A stretch of 35,961 nucleotides of DNA, taken from contig NZ_CALJEM010000059.1 of the NCBI RefSeq assembly GCF_938074695.1, positions 1-35,961 on the forward strand, in the 5' to 3' direction. This document shows positions 25,064-34,630 of this stretch, piece by piece; positions within the stretch are counted from its first letter, which is position 1; every line of letters begins with the position of its first letter. A program made the translations under genes and the position numbers. Origin of the DNA: an uncultured Thermosynechococcus sp. (GTDB lineage: Bacteria; Cyanobacteriota; Cyanobacteriia; Thermosynechococcales; Thermosynechococcaceae). Under the pieces are notes generated by a model. The model saw only the letters and a program-made list of their open reading frames with translations. It ran no database searches and was not told the DNA's origin.

Positions 25064-25999
25064 TTACTTTTTCCCAAAAAGACCAAAGAAGGAAGCTCTC
25101 TTTTTCTCTGGCTTGGGCGGCTCAGGATTTTTTTGCTGTTGCTGTGCTTTGCGCTCCCTCTTGTTAATTTCTTCGAGTCCCTGTATTGCCGTCACCTCTT
25201 GAGGATTGAGCTTCAGGGCTTGATTAAAGTGAATTCTGGCCATACTCAAGGAGCCTTGTTTTAGGTACACCTTGCCTAGTAGAGCATTGCAGCGGGCACT
25301 GCGGGGGTCAATCTTCAGGGCATCCTTCAGTTCTTTGATGGCCTCCAGATAAATCCCTTTATTCAAAAGTTCCTCTGCCCGTCGCAAGTATGGCTCTGTA
25401 AGTTGCCCTGTTTTTGAAGTCTCTGCGGGCGGTGTTGTTGCTGAGGTTGCACGCACCTGAGTATCCTCTGGTTTAGGTTGCGGCGCAGGCGCAGAAACTG
25501 TAGGTGCTGCTGCTGTTGCTTTACCTCCCGCCGATCGCCACAGATAGATTAAATTGAGTTCGCTAATTTGTTCACTAATCTTAAGGGCATTGTTTAAGTC
25601 TGTGTATTGATCTTGGGCAAGGGTATTGAGGGCCTTTTGATAGGCCTCTTCAACATTGGCAGCGTTAAAGACTTCCTGGGCCAAATCAAAGGTGGGCGTT
25701 GGCACAATGTTGGCCGTTAGCAGTTGCTTTTCGAGCAAGCGCAAAATGACTTGGTATTCTTCCCGCTCTTTTTCTTGGGACAGCACCTCATAGGCAGGAT
25801 TCACAAACTTGGAGAGCAAATCACTGGCGATTTTTCTACCCGCTTCATCATCACGGCTATCGGGGTGCAGTGTCTTTGCAATTTTCAGATATCGCTTGCG
25901 AATTTCCCCTGGTGTTGCCGACAATGGAACCCCCAGGGCAGCATGGAGATCTCGTTGAGAGTTAAAGCGACCCAAGCCGTGATTGATCTCGAAGGGCAT
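25064..25999 (-). CDS. J-domain protein with TPR repeats
   Basis: The N-terminal region (about 16-78) is a J domain with the HPD motif at 45-47 (KTLHPDSRD), so it should stimulate an Hsp70 (DnaK). A helical middle (80-155) and a Pro/Ala/Thr-rich linker (160-198) follow. Then come two or three tetratricopeptide repeats at about 200-280 (YLRRAEELLNKGIYLEAIKE; ARCNALLGKVYLKQGSLSMA). The Lys-rich tail ends FFGLFGKK. No membrane helix is seen. The client is unknown. It begins the operon with hisZ and hisG, 6 nt apart; this link may be only transcriptional. Confidence 0.87.
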   Translation of the reverse strand: MPFEINHGLGRFNSQRDLHAALGVPLSATPGEIRKRYLKIAKTLHPDSRDDEAGRKIASDLLSKFVNPAYEVLSQEKEREEYQVILRLLEKQLLTANIVPTPTFDLAQEVFNAANVEEAYQKALNTLAQDQYTDLNNALKISEQISELNLIYLWRSAGGKATAAAPTVSAPAPQPKPEDTQVRATSATTPPAETSKTGQLTEPYLRRAEELLNKGIYLEAIKELKDALKIDPRSARCNALLGKVYLKQGSLSMARIHFNQALKLNPQEVTAIQGLEEINKRERKAQQQQKNPEPPKPEKKRASFFGLFGKK

Positions 26000-26033
26000 A
26001 GTCAGTGAAACCGCAGGGGCAGAATATCCTTTG

Positions 26034-26039
26034 ATTATA
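26034..26039 (-). promoter_or_regulatory. -10 element of the J-domain/hisZ/hisG operon
   Basis: A perfect TATAAT on the minus strand lies 34 nt before the ATG of the first gene. No good -35 hexamer is seen 16-18 nt upstream. Confidence 0.5.
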
Positions 26040-26100
26040 CCTGCTAATAGAGGGGGGTGTGACTATCTGCGGCAATGGTGTAGCCAGTTCCCATCAGCCC

Positions 26101-26970
26101 CTAGGTAAACACTACGGTGCGATTGCCGTACACGAGAATCCGATTTTGTAAATGCAGCTGCACTGCCCGCGCCAACACCACCCGCTCCAAATCCTTGCCC
26201 TTGCGAATCAGATCCGCCACTGTATCGCGATGACTCACAGGCACAACCGCCTGCTCAATAATTGGCCCTTCATCCAAGTCTGCTGTGGCATAGTGGGCAG
26301 TGGCGCCGATGATTTTCACCCCCCGCTCATAGGCACGGTGGTAGGGATTGGCTCCCGCAAAGGCAGGCAAAAATGAATGGTGAATGTTAATCACTTGGGG
26401 AAAGGCTTCAATAAATTCAGCACTGAGCACCTGCATATACTTGGCCAGCACCACCAAATCAATCTTGTAGTCCCTGAGAAGTTGTAGTTCTTTGGCTTCC
26501 GCGAGGGGCTTGGTTTCTGGGGTCACGGGAATATAGTGAAAGTCAATGCCAAACTGCTCGGCAATGGGACGCAAATGCTCATGGTTACTGATAACTAGGG
26601 GAATTTCGGCAAAGAGATCCCCCGCCCGCTGTCGCAGCAGCAGATCCCAGAGGCAATGATCTTGGCGGCTCACCCAAATGGCCAGGCGATAGGGAATATC
26701 CGACGCTCGCAACTGCCAGTGCACCCCCGCCCAACTGGCAAAGACCTTTTCCCGCTGGGCATAGTTAATGAATGTCGTGGCAATTTGATCGCGGGGAATC
26801 TCAAAACCCTCCAGTTCCCACTCCAGGCGCGAGAGAAAAATGCCCGCAACGGTATCGGTGTGGTGGTCGGCATGGACAATGTTCCCGTTGTAGCGATAGA
26901 CAAACTGTGCCAATTTGGCCACCAGCCCCCGCTGATCGGGACAGGAAATGGAGAGGGTCATCGTTGGCAT
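26101..26970 (-). CDS. purU: Formyltetrahydrofolate deformylase
   Basis: PurU hydrolyses 10-formyl-tetrahydrofolate to formate and tetrahydrofolate, balancing one-carbon units; in phototrophs it is linked to photorespiratory glycine metabolism. The 289 residues start with an ACT domain (1-80; ISCPDQRGLVAKLAQFVYRY) and continue with a formyltransferase-fold catalytic domain (from about 93). Its motifs are ISNHEHL (127-133), INIHHSFLPAFAGANPYHRA (195-213) and HYATADLDEGPII (226-238), with the catalytic Asn, His and Asp in place. It lies alone between uvrA (39 nt upstream, same strand) and the J-domain gene. Confidence 0.95.
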   Translation of the reverse strand: MPTMTLSISCPDQRGLVAKLAQFVYRYNGNIVHADHHTDTVAGIFLSRLEWELEGFEIPRDQIATTFINYAQREKVFASWAGVHWQLRASDIPYRLAIWVSRQDHCLWDLLLRQRAGDLFAEIPLVISNHEHLRPIAEQFGIDFHYIPVTPETKPLAEAKELQLLRDYKIDLVVLAKYMQVLSAEFIEAFPQVINIHHSFLPAFAGANPYHRAYERGVKIIGATAHYATADLDEGPIIEQAVVPVSHRDTVADLIRKGKDLERVVLARAVQLHLQNRILVYGNRTVVFT

Positions 26971-27009
26971 AGCACACCGCAGGGCAGAGCAATCAGTATT
27001 CTACTCCTG

Positions 27010-29865
27010 TCACTTGGGAGCGGTGCGATTTAAGACCTTGGCGAGATACTGCCCTGTGTAGGATTGGGGCATCAGTGCCACCGCTTCAGGGGTACCGACG
27101 GCAACTACATTTCCCCCGCGATCGCCCCCCTCTGGCCCTAGATCAATAATCCAATCGGCACAGCGAATCACATCGAGATTGTGTTCAATGACCAGAACCG
27201 AGTTGCCCTTGTCCACCAGCCGCTGCAACACATCGAGGAGTTTGTGGACATCGTAAAAAGACAGTCCTGTGGTCGGCTCATCAATGAGGTAGAGTGTTTT
27301 GCCCGTTGCGCGGCGCGACAATTCAGCTGCCAATTTTAAGCGTTGCGCTTCACCGCCAGAGAGTGTGGGTGCCGTTTGCCCCAGTTTCAAATACCCTAAG
27401 CCCACATCCACGAGGGTTTGCAGCTTGCTTACCGCCTTGGGGATATTTGCAAAAAAAGTCAGCGCCGTCTCGGCGGTCATCTCTAAAACATCGGCAATTG
27501 AGCAGCCCTTGTACTTCACCTGCAGCGTATCGCGGTTGTAGCGTGTCCCCTTGCACACCTCGCACCGGACATAGACATTGGGCAGAAAGTTCATCTCAAT
27601 TACATTCACTCCTTGACCTGCACAGGCTTCACAGCGACCACCCTTAATGTTGAAGGAAAATTGTCCTGGTTTATAGCCCCGTGCCTTGGCCTCAACGGTT
27701 TGGCTAAAGACCTCACGGATCACGTCAAAAACCCCAATGTAGGTGGCAGGGTTCGAGCGGGGGGTGCGGCCAATGGGAGACTGGTCAATGACAATCACCT
27801 TATCAATGGCGTTCAAGCCTTCAATGCCCCCCAGTTCCTTCGGCAGGGGCACAGGCTGACCCAGATGGTGTTGAAGCGCAGGGTAGAGCACTTCGTGCAT
27901 CAGGGTGGATTTGCCCGATCCTGAGACCCCCGTCAGACACACCAGCTTGCCAAGGGGAATTTCTACGGTGATGTTTTTGAGATTGTTGCGGGAGACGTTT
28001 TTGAGAACAAGGGACTGGCCATTGCCGGCTCGGCGATCGCTGGGGGTTTCAATGCGCTTGCGTCCCGATAGATAGGCGCCCGTCAGGGAGTCAGGATGGT
28101 TGAGAATTGCCTCTAAGTTGCCCTGGGCCACAATCTGACCGCCATGCACCCCTGCGCCTGGGCCAATATCCACAATGTGATCGGCAGCGCGGATTGTGTC
28201 CTCATCGTGTTCGACCACAATTAGCGTATTCCCCAAGTCCCGCAGGCGAAAGAGTGTTTTCAGCAGGCGATCGTTATCCCGCTGATGTAGGCCAATACTC
28301 GGTTCATCGAGGACATAGAGCACGCCGGTCAGGCCAGAGCCAATTTGGGTGGCCAAGCGAATGCGCTGGGCTTCGCCGCCAGAGAGGGTAGCTGCACTGC
28401 GGTCCAGCGTCAGGTAATCCAGCCCTACATCAATTAGAAATTGCAACCGCGCCGTCACTTCCCGCAGGGCCAGTTCAGCGATTTGCTGTTGTCGCCGGCT
28501 TAGCTGTAGCGATTGAATTCGTGCCAAGCACTCGCGAATTGAAACACTCGTGAGATCGGTAATGCGATACTGCCCCAAGCGTACCGCCAGAGCAGCCGGT
28601 TTGAGGCGTTGCCCACCACAGGCGGGGCAGGTTTGGTTGACTTGGTATTCTTCTAGCTTTTGGCGGTAGGTCTCGGAGGTGGTCTCGCGGTACTGCCGCT
28701 CCAAAATGGGGATCACCCCTTGAAATTGGCGGTAGTAGTCCCGTTTGCGATAGCGGGAATCGGCGGGGATGCGAATCGGGGCGTCGGTGCCGTAGAGAAT
28801 AATTTCCCGCTGTAATTCTGTGAGGCGGTACCAAGGGGTGTTGATGTCAAAGCCAAAGGCCTCGGCAACGCCGCAAAGTAGGGCAAGGTAGTAGTCATGT
28901 TCCTTCTCTGCCCAAGGGGCGATCGCCAGATAGACGGGGAGTTCAGGATTGGGGACAATCAACTCCGGGCTAAATTTGCGTAGGTAGCCCAGGCCATGAC
29001 ACTCTGAACAGGCACCATAGGGGGAGTTAAAGGAAAACAGCCGCGGGGATAGCTCATCCATCACTGCCCCATGCTCAGGGCAGGCGAAATTCTCTGAAAA
29101 CAGGAGTGTTTGCTCCTCCGCCTCAGCTTCACGGGGCACGACACTGATCATGGCTGTACCGTTGGCGTGGTGCAACGCCGTTCGCAGGGAATCGGCTAAG
29201 CGTTCCTCAATCCCCGGCTTCAGCACAAGGCGATCCACCACAATCTCAATGGTGTGAGCCTGGTTTTTATCCAGTTCAATAGCCTCACTGAGGTCGCGCA
29301 CCTCACCATCAATGCGCACGCGCACAAAGCCTTCACCGGCCAGACTCGATAGCAGCTTTTTGTGGCTGCCCTTTTTGCCCTTGACCACAGGAGCAAGGAT
29401 CTGAAACCGCGTTTGCAGCGGTAACTGCATGACCTGATCCACCATCTCATCAACGGTCTGCGGGCGAATCGAGCGATCGCAATGGGGACAGTGGGGTTCA
29501 CCTGCACGGCCATAGAGGAGCCGCAAGTAGTCGTAGATTTCCGTAACTGTTCCCACAGTTGAGCGGGGATTGTGGGAAGCGGACTTTTGATCAATGGAAA
29601 TGGCCGGACTCAGCCCCTCAATGGCATCCACATCGGGCTTATCCAACTGGCCGAGAAATTGGCGAGCATAGGCGCTGAGGGACTCTACGTAGCGGCGCTG
29701 GCCTTCAGCAAAAATGGTGTCAAAGGCAAGGGAGGACTTGCCCGACCCCGAAACCCCCGTCATCACAATCAGGCGATCGCGGGGCAGATCGAGGTCAATG
29801 TTTTTTAGATTGTGTTGTCGTGCACCCCGAATGCGAATTTCACCCGTCGGGACTGGATCGCCCAT
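27010..29865 (-). CDS. uvrA: Excinuclease ABC subunit A
   Basis: UvrA is the DNA-damage recognition ATPase of nucleotide excision repair. With the ATG at 29865 the protein has 951 residues, normal for the family. It has two ABC ATPase halves: Walker A GVSGSGKSSLAFDT at 37-50 and GVSGSGKSTLMHE in the second half, each with an LSGGEAQR signature. Two zinc fingers are present (CPACGGQRLKP region, and CEACAGQGVNVIEMNF with CEVC). The frame can be extended to a TTG at 29880, but ATG with the family start GEIRIRGARQHNLKNI is preferred. A strong extended -10 lies 43 nt upstream. No SOS box was recognised. Confidence 0.97.
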   Translation of the reverse strand: MGDPVPTGEIRIRGARQHNLKNIDLDLPRDRLIVMTGVSGSGKSSLAFDTIFAEGQRRYVESLSAYARQFLGQLDKPDVDAIEGLSPAISIDQKSASHNPRSTVGTVTEIYDYLRLLYGRAGEPHCPHCDRSIRPQTVDEMVDQVMQLPLQTRFQILAPVVKGKKGSHKKLLSSLAGEGFVRVRIDGEVRDLSEAIELDKNQAHTIEIVVDRLVLKPGIEERLADSLRTALHHANGTAMISVVPREAEAEEQTLLFSENFACPEHGAVMDELSPRLFSFNSPYGACSECHGLGYLRKFSPELIVPNPELPVYLAIAPWAEKEHDYYLALLCGVAEAFGFDINTPWYRLTELQREIILYGTDAPIRIPADSRYRKRDYYRQFQGVIPILERQYRETTSETYRQKLEEYQVNQTCPACGGQRLKPAALAVRLGQYRITDLTSVSIRECLARIQSLQLSRRQQQIAELALREVTARLQFLIDVGLDYLTLDRSAATLSGGEAQRIRLATQIGSGLTGVLYVLDEPSIGLHQRDNDRLLKTLFRLRDLGNTLIVVEHDEDTIRAADHIVDIGPGAGVHGGQIVAQGNLEAILNHPDSLTGAYLSGRKRIETPSDRRAGNGQSLVLKNVSRNNLKNITVEIPLGKLVCLTGVSGSGKSTLMHEVLYPALQHHLGQPVPLPKELGGIEGLNAIDKVIVIDQSPIGRTPRSNPATYIGVFDVIREVFSQTVEAKARGYKPGQFSFNIKGGRCEACAGQGVNVIEMNFLPNVYVRCEVCKGTRYNRDTLQVKYKGCSIADVLEMTAETALTFFANIPKAVSKLQTLVDVGLGYLKLGQTAPTLSGGEAQRLKLAAELSRRATGKTLYLIDEPTTGLSFYDVHKLLDVLQRLVDKGNSVLVIEHNLDVIRCADWIIDLGPEGGDRGGNVVAVGTPEAVALMPQSYTGQYLAKVLNRTAPK

Positions 29866-29907
29866 GCTGCAAAAGTGCAAATGTTAAAAAACGTTACATT
29901 GAGGGCT

Positions 29908-29916
29908 ATTATAGCA
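29908..29916 (-). promoter_or_regulatory. uvrA: Extended -10 promoter element of uvrA
   Basis: The minus strand has TGC-TATAAT, a perfect extended -10, about 43 nt before the uvrA ATG. The -35 region is weak. Confidence 0.6.
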
Positions 29917-29944
29917 ATGCTGCCAGACCCTTTTGGAGACACCA

Positions 29945-29977
29945 AATAAAAAAAGCGGGGTATAGGCTCCCCGCTTT
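29945..29977 (-). terminator. Rho-independent terminator of groEL
   Basis: On the minus strand AAAGCGGGG (29977-29969) and CCCCGCTTT (29960-29952) form a perfect 9-bp stem with an 8-nt loop, followed by a T-rich run. It lies 30 nt after the groEL stop and just before the uvrA promoter region. Confidence 0.92.
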
Positions 29978-30007
29978 GAGTGCGACTTAGGTTACGACGG
30001 GTTGGGC

Positions 30008-31654
<1,647 letters not shown>

Positions 31655-31713
31655 CTACCTCAATCGTTCAACAGTGATGAAAAATCGCACAGGAATGAAA
31701 GGGAGTCAGCGAC

Positions 31714-32025
31714 CTAGCCAACAATGGCCAAGATGTCTTTTTCCGAGAGGAGAACGTAGTCTTCGCCCGCCAGTTTCACTTCGGTACCGGCATATTTGGA
31801 GTACAGCACTTTGTCCCCCACTTTCACATCCATCGGCTGACGCTTGCCGTCTTCAGTGAGTTTACCGGGACCTACGGCGGTCACTTCGCCCACTTGGGGT
31901 TTTTCACGGGCGTTGTCGGGCAGCAGGATGCCCCCTGCGGTGCGTTCTTCACTTTCGCTGACTTTGACAAAAATGCGATCGCCCAAAGGCTTCACAGTTG
32001 AAACGCTTAGAGATACGGGTGCCAT
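31714..32025 (-). CDS. groES: 10-kDa co-chaperonin GroES
   Basis: GroES caps the GroEL ring. The protein has 103 residues from the ATG at 32025: [15 protein letters not shown] near 7-21, the mobile-loop region [21 protein letters not shown] and a C-terminal [15 protein letters not shown] longer frame to 32043 is less likely because GGGAGAA lies about 9 nt before the chosen ATG. It is the first gene of the groESL operon. Confidence 0.97.
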   Translation of the reverse strand: MAPVSLSVSTVKPLGDRIFVKVSESEERTAGGILLPDNAREKPQVGEVTAVGPGKLTEDGKRQPMDVKVGDKVLYSKYAGTEVKLAGEDYVLLSEKDILAIVG

Positions 32026-32123
32026 AGCGTACTGTTCTCCCACTTGTAAGAGTATGGATTGATATACTCACTGCACGGCTAATCGCGCAGTCTCTGGGGG
32101 GTAAGAGCTTGACTGGCAATGGT

Positions 32124-32150
32124 TTAGCACTCTCACCCTTCGAGTGCTAA
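32124..32150 (-). promoter_or_regulatory. CIRCE operator (HrcA binding site)
   Basis: TTAGCACTC-N9-GAGTGCTAA is a perfect match to the CIRCE inverted repeat, which HrcA binds to repress groE operons. It lies 98 nt before the groES start and overlaps the last bases of the proposed -10 box. Confidence 0.97.
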
Positions 32151-32178
32151 TGTAGCGAGAGACAGTTGGCGATCGCAA
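32149..32178 (-). promoter_or_regulatory. groES: Proposed groESL promoter
   Basis: On the minus strand TTGCGA (32178-32173) and TACATT (32154-32149) are 18 nt apart and resemble -35 and -10 boxes. The start of transcription would fall inside CIRCE, as in other HrcA-controlled operons. Confidence 0.55.
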
Positions 32179-32189
32179 CTCCTGTTGCA

Positions 32190-32205
32190 GTACGGTTTTC
32201 CGAAC
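32190..32205 (-). promoter_or_regulatory. K-box upstream of groESL
   Basis: GTTCGG-AAAA-CCGTAC matches the cyanobacterial K-box (GTTCGG-NNAN-CCNNAC) at every fixed position. The K-box was described by Kojima and Nakamoto as an element for HrcA-independent heat and light induction of groE genes. It is 11 nt upstream of the proposed -35 and 6 nt after the stop of the permease gene. Confidence 0.85.
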
Positions 32206-32211
32206 GGAGCT

Positions 32212-33021
32212 TTAGCTTTTTAGCCCCGTAGTAGCAATGCCACGAATGAGTTGCCGCTGACCCAAAATAAACAAAATCATCACCGGTACGGTGGCAATCA
32301 CCGCCGCCGCCATCATCAACGGCCAATCGTTGGTGAACTGCTCCTGAAAATTGGCTAGGGAAAGCTGCACCGTCATCAGTTCTGGTTTGGTGGTAAAGAC
32401 CAAGGGCTTAAAGAGATCATTCCACTCCCCAATAAAGGTAAAGATAAACAGCGTCACCAAGGCCGGTCGGCTCAGGGGCAAGAGGATATGCCAGAGCACT
32501 TGCCACCGAGTTGCCCCATCCAAAAGTGCTGCTTCCTCAAGGGCAACGGGTAGCGTGAGAAAAAACTGCCGCATTAAAAACACGCCAAAGCCATTGGCGG
32601 CAGTAGGTAAAATCAAAGCCCCATAGGTATTGATGAGATGAGCCGCCTTGAGGATGAGAAAAATTGGGATAACCAAGAGTTGAAAGGGGATGACCAGCGT
32701 CGCCAATATCAGCAGCAGAATGAAGCGTTGTCCCGGAAACGAAAGCCGCGCAAGGGCGTAACCTGCTAAGGCTGAGGTCACCAACTGAAGCGCCGTCACC
32801 GCCAAAGCCACAAAGGTGGAGTTGACAAAAGCCAAGATAAAGTGTCCCTGCTGCCATGCCGCTTGATAGCTTTGCCATGTCCAGCCTTGAGGGGGCAACA
32901 GTTGGGTGGGCAAGGTTCCCGGTGGCCAGCCCGACGTACAGAGCACCACTAGAAAGGGGCTGAGAACCAGCAAGGCTCCCAATGCCAATACGAGTGTTAA
33001 GCCTACCCTAAGAGCAACCAC
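32212..33021 (-). CDS. Sugar ABC transporter permease, MalG/GgtD type
   Basis: This 269-residue inner-membrane protein has about six helices (8-28, 62-88, 98-124, 135-155, 184-204 and 238-258). The ATPase-contact motif EAALLDGATRWQVLWHILLPL at 163-183 is typical of the binding-protein-dependent permeases of the MalG family for sugars or compatible solutes. The length is normal. The start is GTG at 33021, inside the end of the upstream amt remnant (14-nt overlap). No partner permease, ATPase or binding protein gene lies nearby, so the rest of the transporter must be elsewhere or lost. The substrate cannot be told from the sequence. Confidence 0.87.
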   Translation of the reverse strand: MVALRVGLTLVLALGALLVLSPFLVVLCTSGWPPGTLPTQLLPPQGWTWQSYQAAWQQGHFILAFVNSTFVALAVTALQLVTSALAGYALARLSFPGQRFILLLILATLVIPFQLLVIPIFLILKAAHLINTYGALILPTAANGFGVFLMRQFFLTLPVALEEAALLDGATRWQVLWHILLPLSRPALVTLFIFTFIGEWNDLFKPLVFTTKPELMTVQLSLANFQEQFTNDWPLMMAAAVIATVPVMILFILGQRQLIRGIATTGLKS

Positions 33022-33808
33022 TGCCGGACATCCGTTTTAGCAAATCCACAAATCCTTTGATTTCTTCGCGGAAAAGGAAGCCGGTATAGGCTGCCATGCC
33101 ATGCTCGCCAATATCCAGCCCCTCGATTTCCTCTTTGGGGGAAACGCGGATGCCAATAGGGGCGTTCAGGAGTAGACACACTGCTGTACTAAGGGCAACG
33201 GTAAAGTCACCACTCCAGAGTAATGCCTTCAGAGATCCCTCCCCAGCTTCATGAAAGCGCCCTGAACCATCGGCAAAGAGACCTACCGCTAGAGTACCCC
33301 AGATACCATTAACGAGGTGCACAGAAATCGCTGCCACGGGGGCATCAATATCAATTTTTAGCTGGTTGCTTGCCACTACCGAAAAAGTAATAACCGTACC
33401 AACAATAATGCCAAGCAAGGTCGCACTTTCAAGGGTAACAAAGGCACAGGGCGCCGTAATCGCCACCAGTCCTGCAAGAATACCGTTGATAATCATCGAA
33501 AGGTCAGGCTTGCCAATAGAGTGCGGAAACCACCGTTGCAGTGACGCCCCCAAGGCTGCTGCTTTATTCGTGTTCACGACAATGGGGGCGATCGCCCCTG
33601 GATCTGCGGCCATGGTTGACCCATCGGCTAGAAACCGACCTAGACGCAGCCCCAAAAGAGGTGCTCCCATCAAGAATGCGGCTGTTGCACTGCCAAAGCC
33701 AATCATTGCCGCGAAAGTCAACAGCGTAGGGCAAGTCGGCAGAGAGAGAATTCGCGTCAGGGGGAATTGAAGACGTAATCCCTGTCGCCAGACAAAACCC
33801 AGTTTCAC
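33008..33808 (-). pseudogene. Decayed ammonium transporter gene (amt remnant)
   Basis: Residues 55-260 match the C-terminal half of Amt ammonium channels: APIVVNTN-AAALGA at 74-87, GKPDLSMIINGILAGLVAITAPCAF (99-123), and ISVHLVNGIWGTLAVGLFAD at 161-180 with one pore His (164), then RVSPKEEIEGLDIGEHG. A full Amt has about 430-500 residues and 11 helices. Here the first five or so helices, including the other pore His, are missing; residues 1-45 do not look like Amt. There also seems to be an internal deletion: the loop before the helix with the GWFGFNPGS-type motif is joined straight to STMAADPGAI at 64-72. It cannot work as a channel in the usual way. The frame itself is open, so an expressed fragment is possible. 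Confidence 0.75.
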
Positions 33809-33976
33809 AGAGGCAGATGTCGGAAAAGAAAACAGTTGAAACTTGTAAACCCCCGGCCAAAATCCTTAGGAAAATCTTAGGGTTTAGTTGCCGGCCCTCT
33901 GTCTCAATTTTGCATAGGCAGTTAGCTGTGCCAGTTAGAGAAGTTGCAATTGTCCACCCTTGTGGAGTGTCCAGTA

Positions 33977-34609
33977 ATGACTCATCCGCACTACCCAAAT
34001 CCTGCTGTTATCCACCGCTGGGTGATGAGTTTTTGCTTTGTTGGTTTAGGATGTGCAACCCTGCCCTTGGCTCCTGTCACTGCTCAAATCGCCGTCTATG
34101 AAGGGCGACGCGTCAGCGGGGACGTAAGCATGACTCTCCCCGACGGCAGTACCTACAAAGGGGAATTGCTGAATGGCCGCTTTAATGGCCAAGGCATTCT
34201 CACAATGGCCAATGGCAACCGTTACGAGGGGGAATTTCGCAATGGCCGCTACCACGGTCAAGGGGTGCTGACCTATGCTGATGGTGGACGCTACGAAGGT
34301 GGCTTTGCGGATGGCATCTTTAACGGCAAGGGAGTTTTGCAACTGGCCAACGGCCAACGCTACGCGGGCACGTTTCTCAATGGTCAGTATCATGGGGAGG
34401 GGGTGCTCACTTTTCCCGACGGTACCCGCTATGAGGGGCAGTTTCTGGCGGGCAAGTATCATGGAACAGGGACGCTCTCCTTTGGAGATGGCACAAGCTA
34501 TGCCGGAGAGTTTCGCAATGGCTTATTTGAAGGACAGGGGGTGCTCACCCTGCCAGATGGCTCTCGCATTATTGCTACATGGCGCAATGGTCGCCGCGAA
34601 CCCCGCTAA
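33977..34609 (+). CDS. Exported MORN-repeat protein
   Basis: The 210-residue protein begins with a likely signal peptide (residues 1-36; hydrophobic core VMSFCFVGLGCATLPLA, then PVTAQ). Seven MORN repeats of 23 residues follow (pattern DGxxYxGEFxNGxxxGxGxL), the last incomplete. MORN repeats form a beta hairpin ladder and often act at membranes, but the role of bacterial secreted ones is unknown. I chose the ATG at 33977 because GGAG lies 9 nt upstream; the frame also has a TTG at 33944. folC follows after 21 nt on the same strand. Confidence 0.85.
   Translation: MTHPHYPNPAVIHRWVMSFCFVGLGCATLPLAPVTAQIAVYEGRRVSGDVSMTLPDGSTYKGELLNGRFNGQGILTMANGNRYEGEFRNGRYHGQGVLTYADGGRYEGGFADGIFNGKGVLQLANGQRYAGTFLNGQYHGEGVLTFPDGTRYEGQFLAGKYHGTGTLSFGDGTSYAGEFRNGLFEGQGVLTLPDGSRIIATWRNGRREPR
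34130..34606 (+). repeat. Seven tandem 69-nt MORN repeats
   Basis: The coding sequence repeats in phase every 69 nt (23 codons): six full units and a seventh partial one. The DNA copies differ at many codon positions, so the repeats are old rather than recently expanded. Confidence 0.85.
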
Positions 34610-34630
34610 TCCTTTTCAATCTGGCCGGCT

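Noticed and set aside
34130-34606. Regularly spaced direct repeats, considered as a CRISPR or satellite array
   Set aside because: The period is 69 nt in coding phase and the repeats encode MORN motifs.
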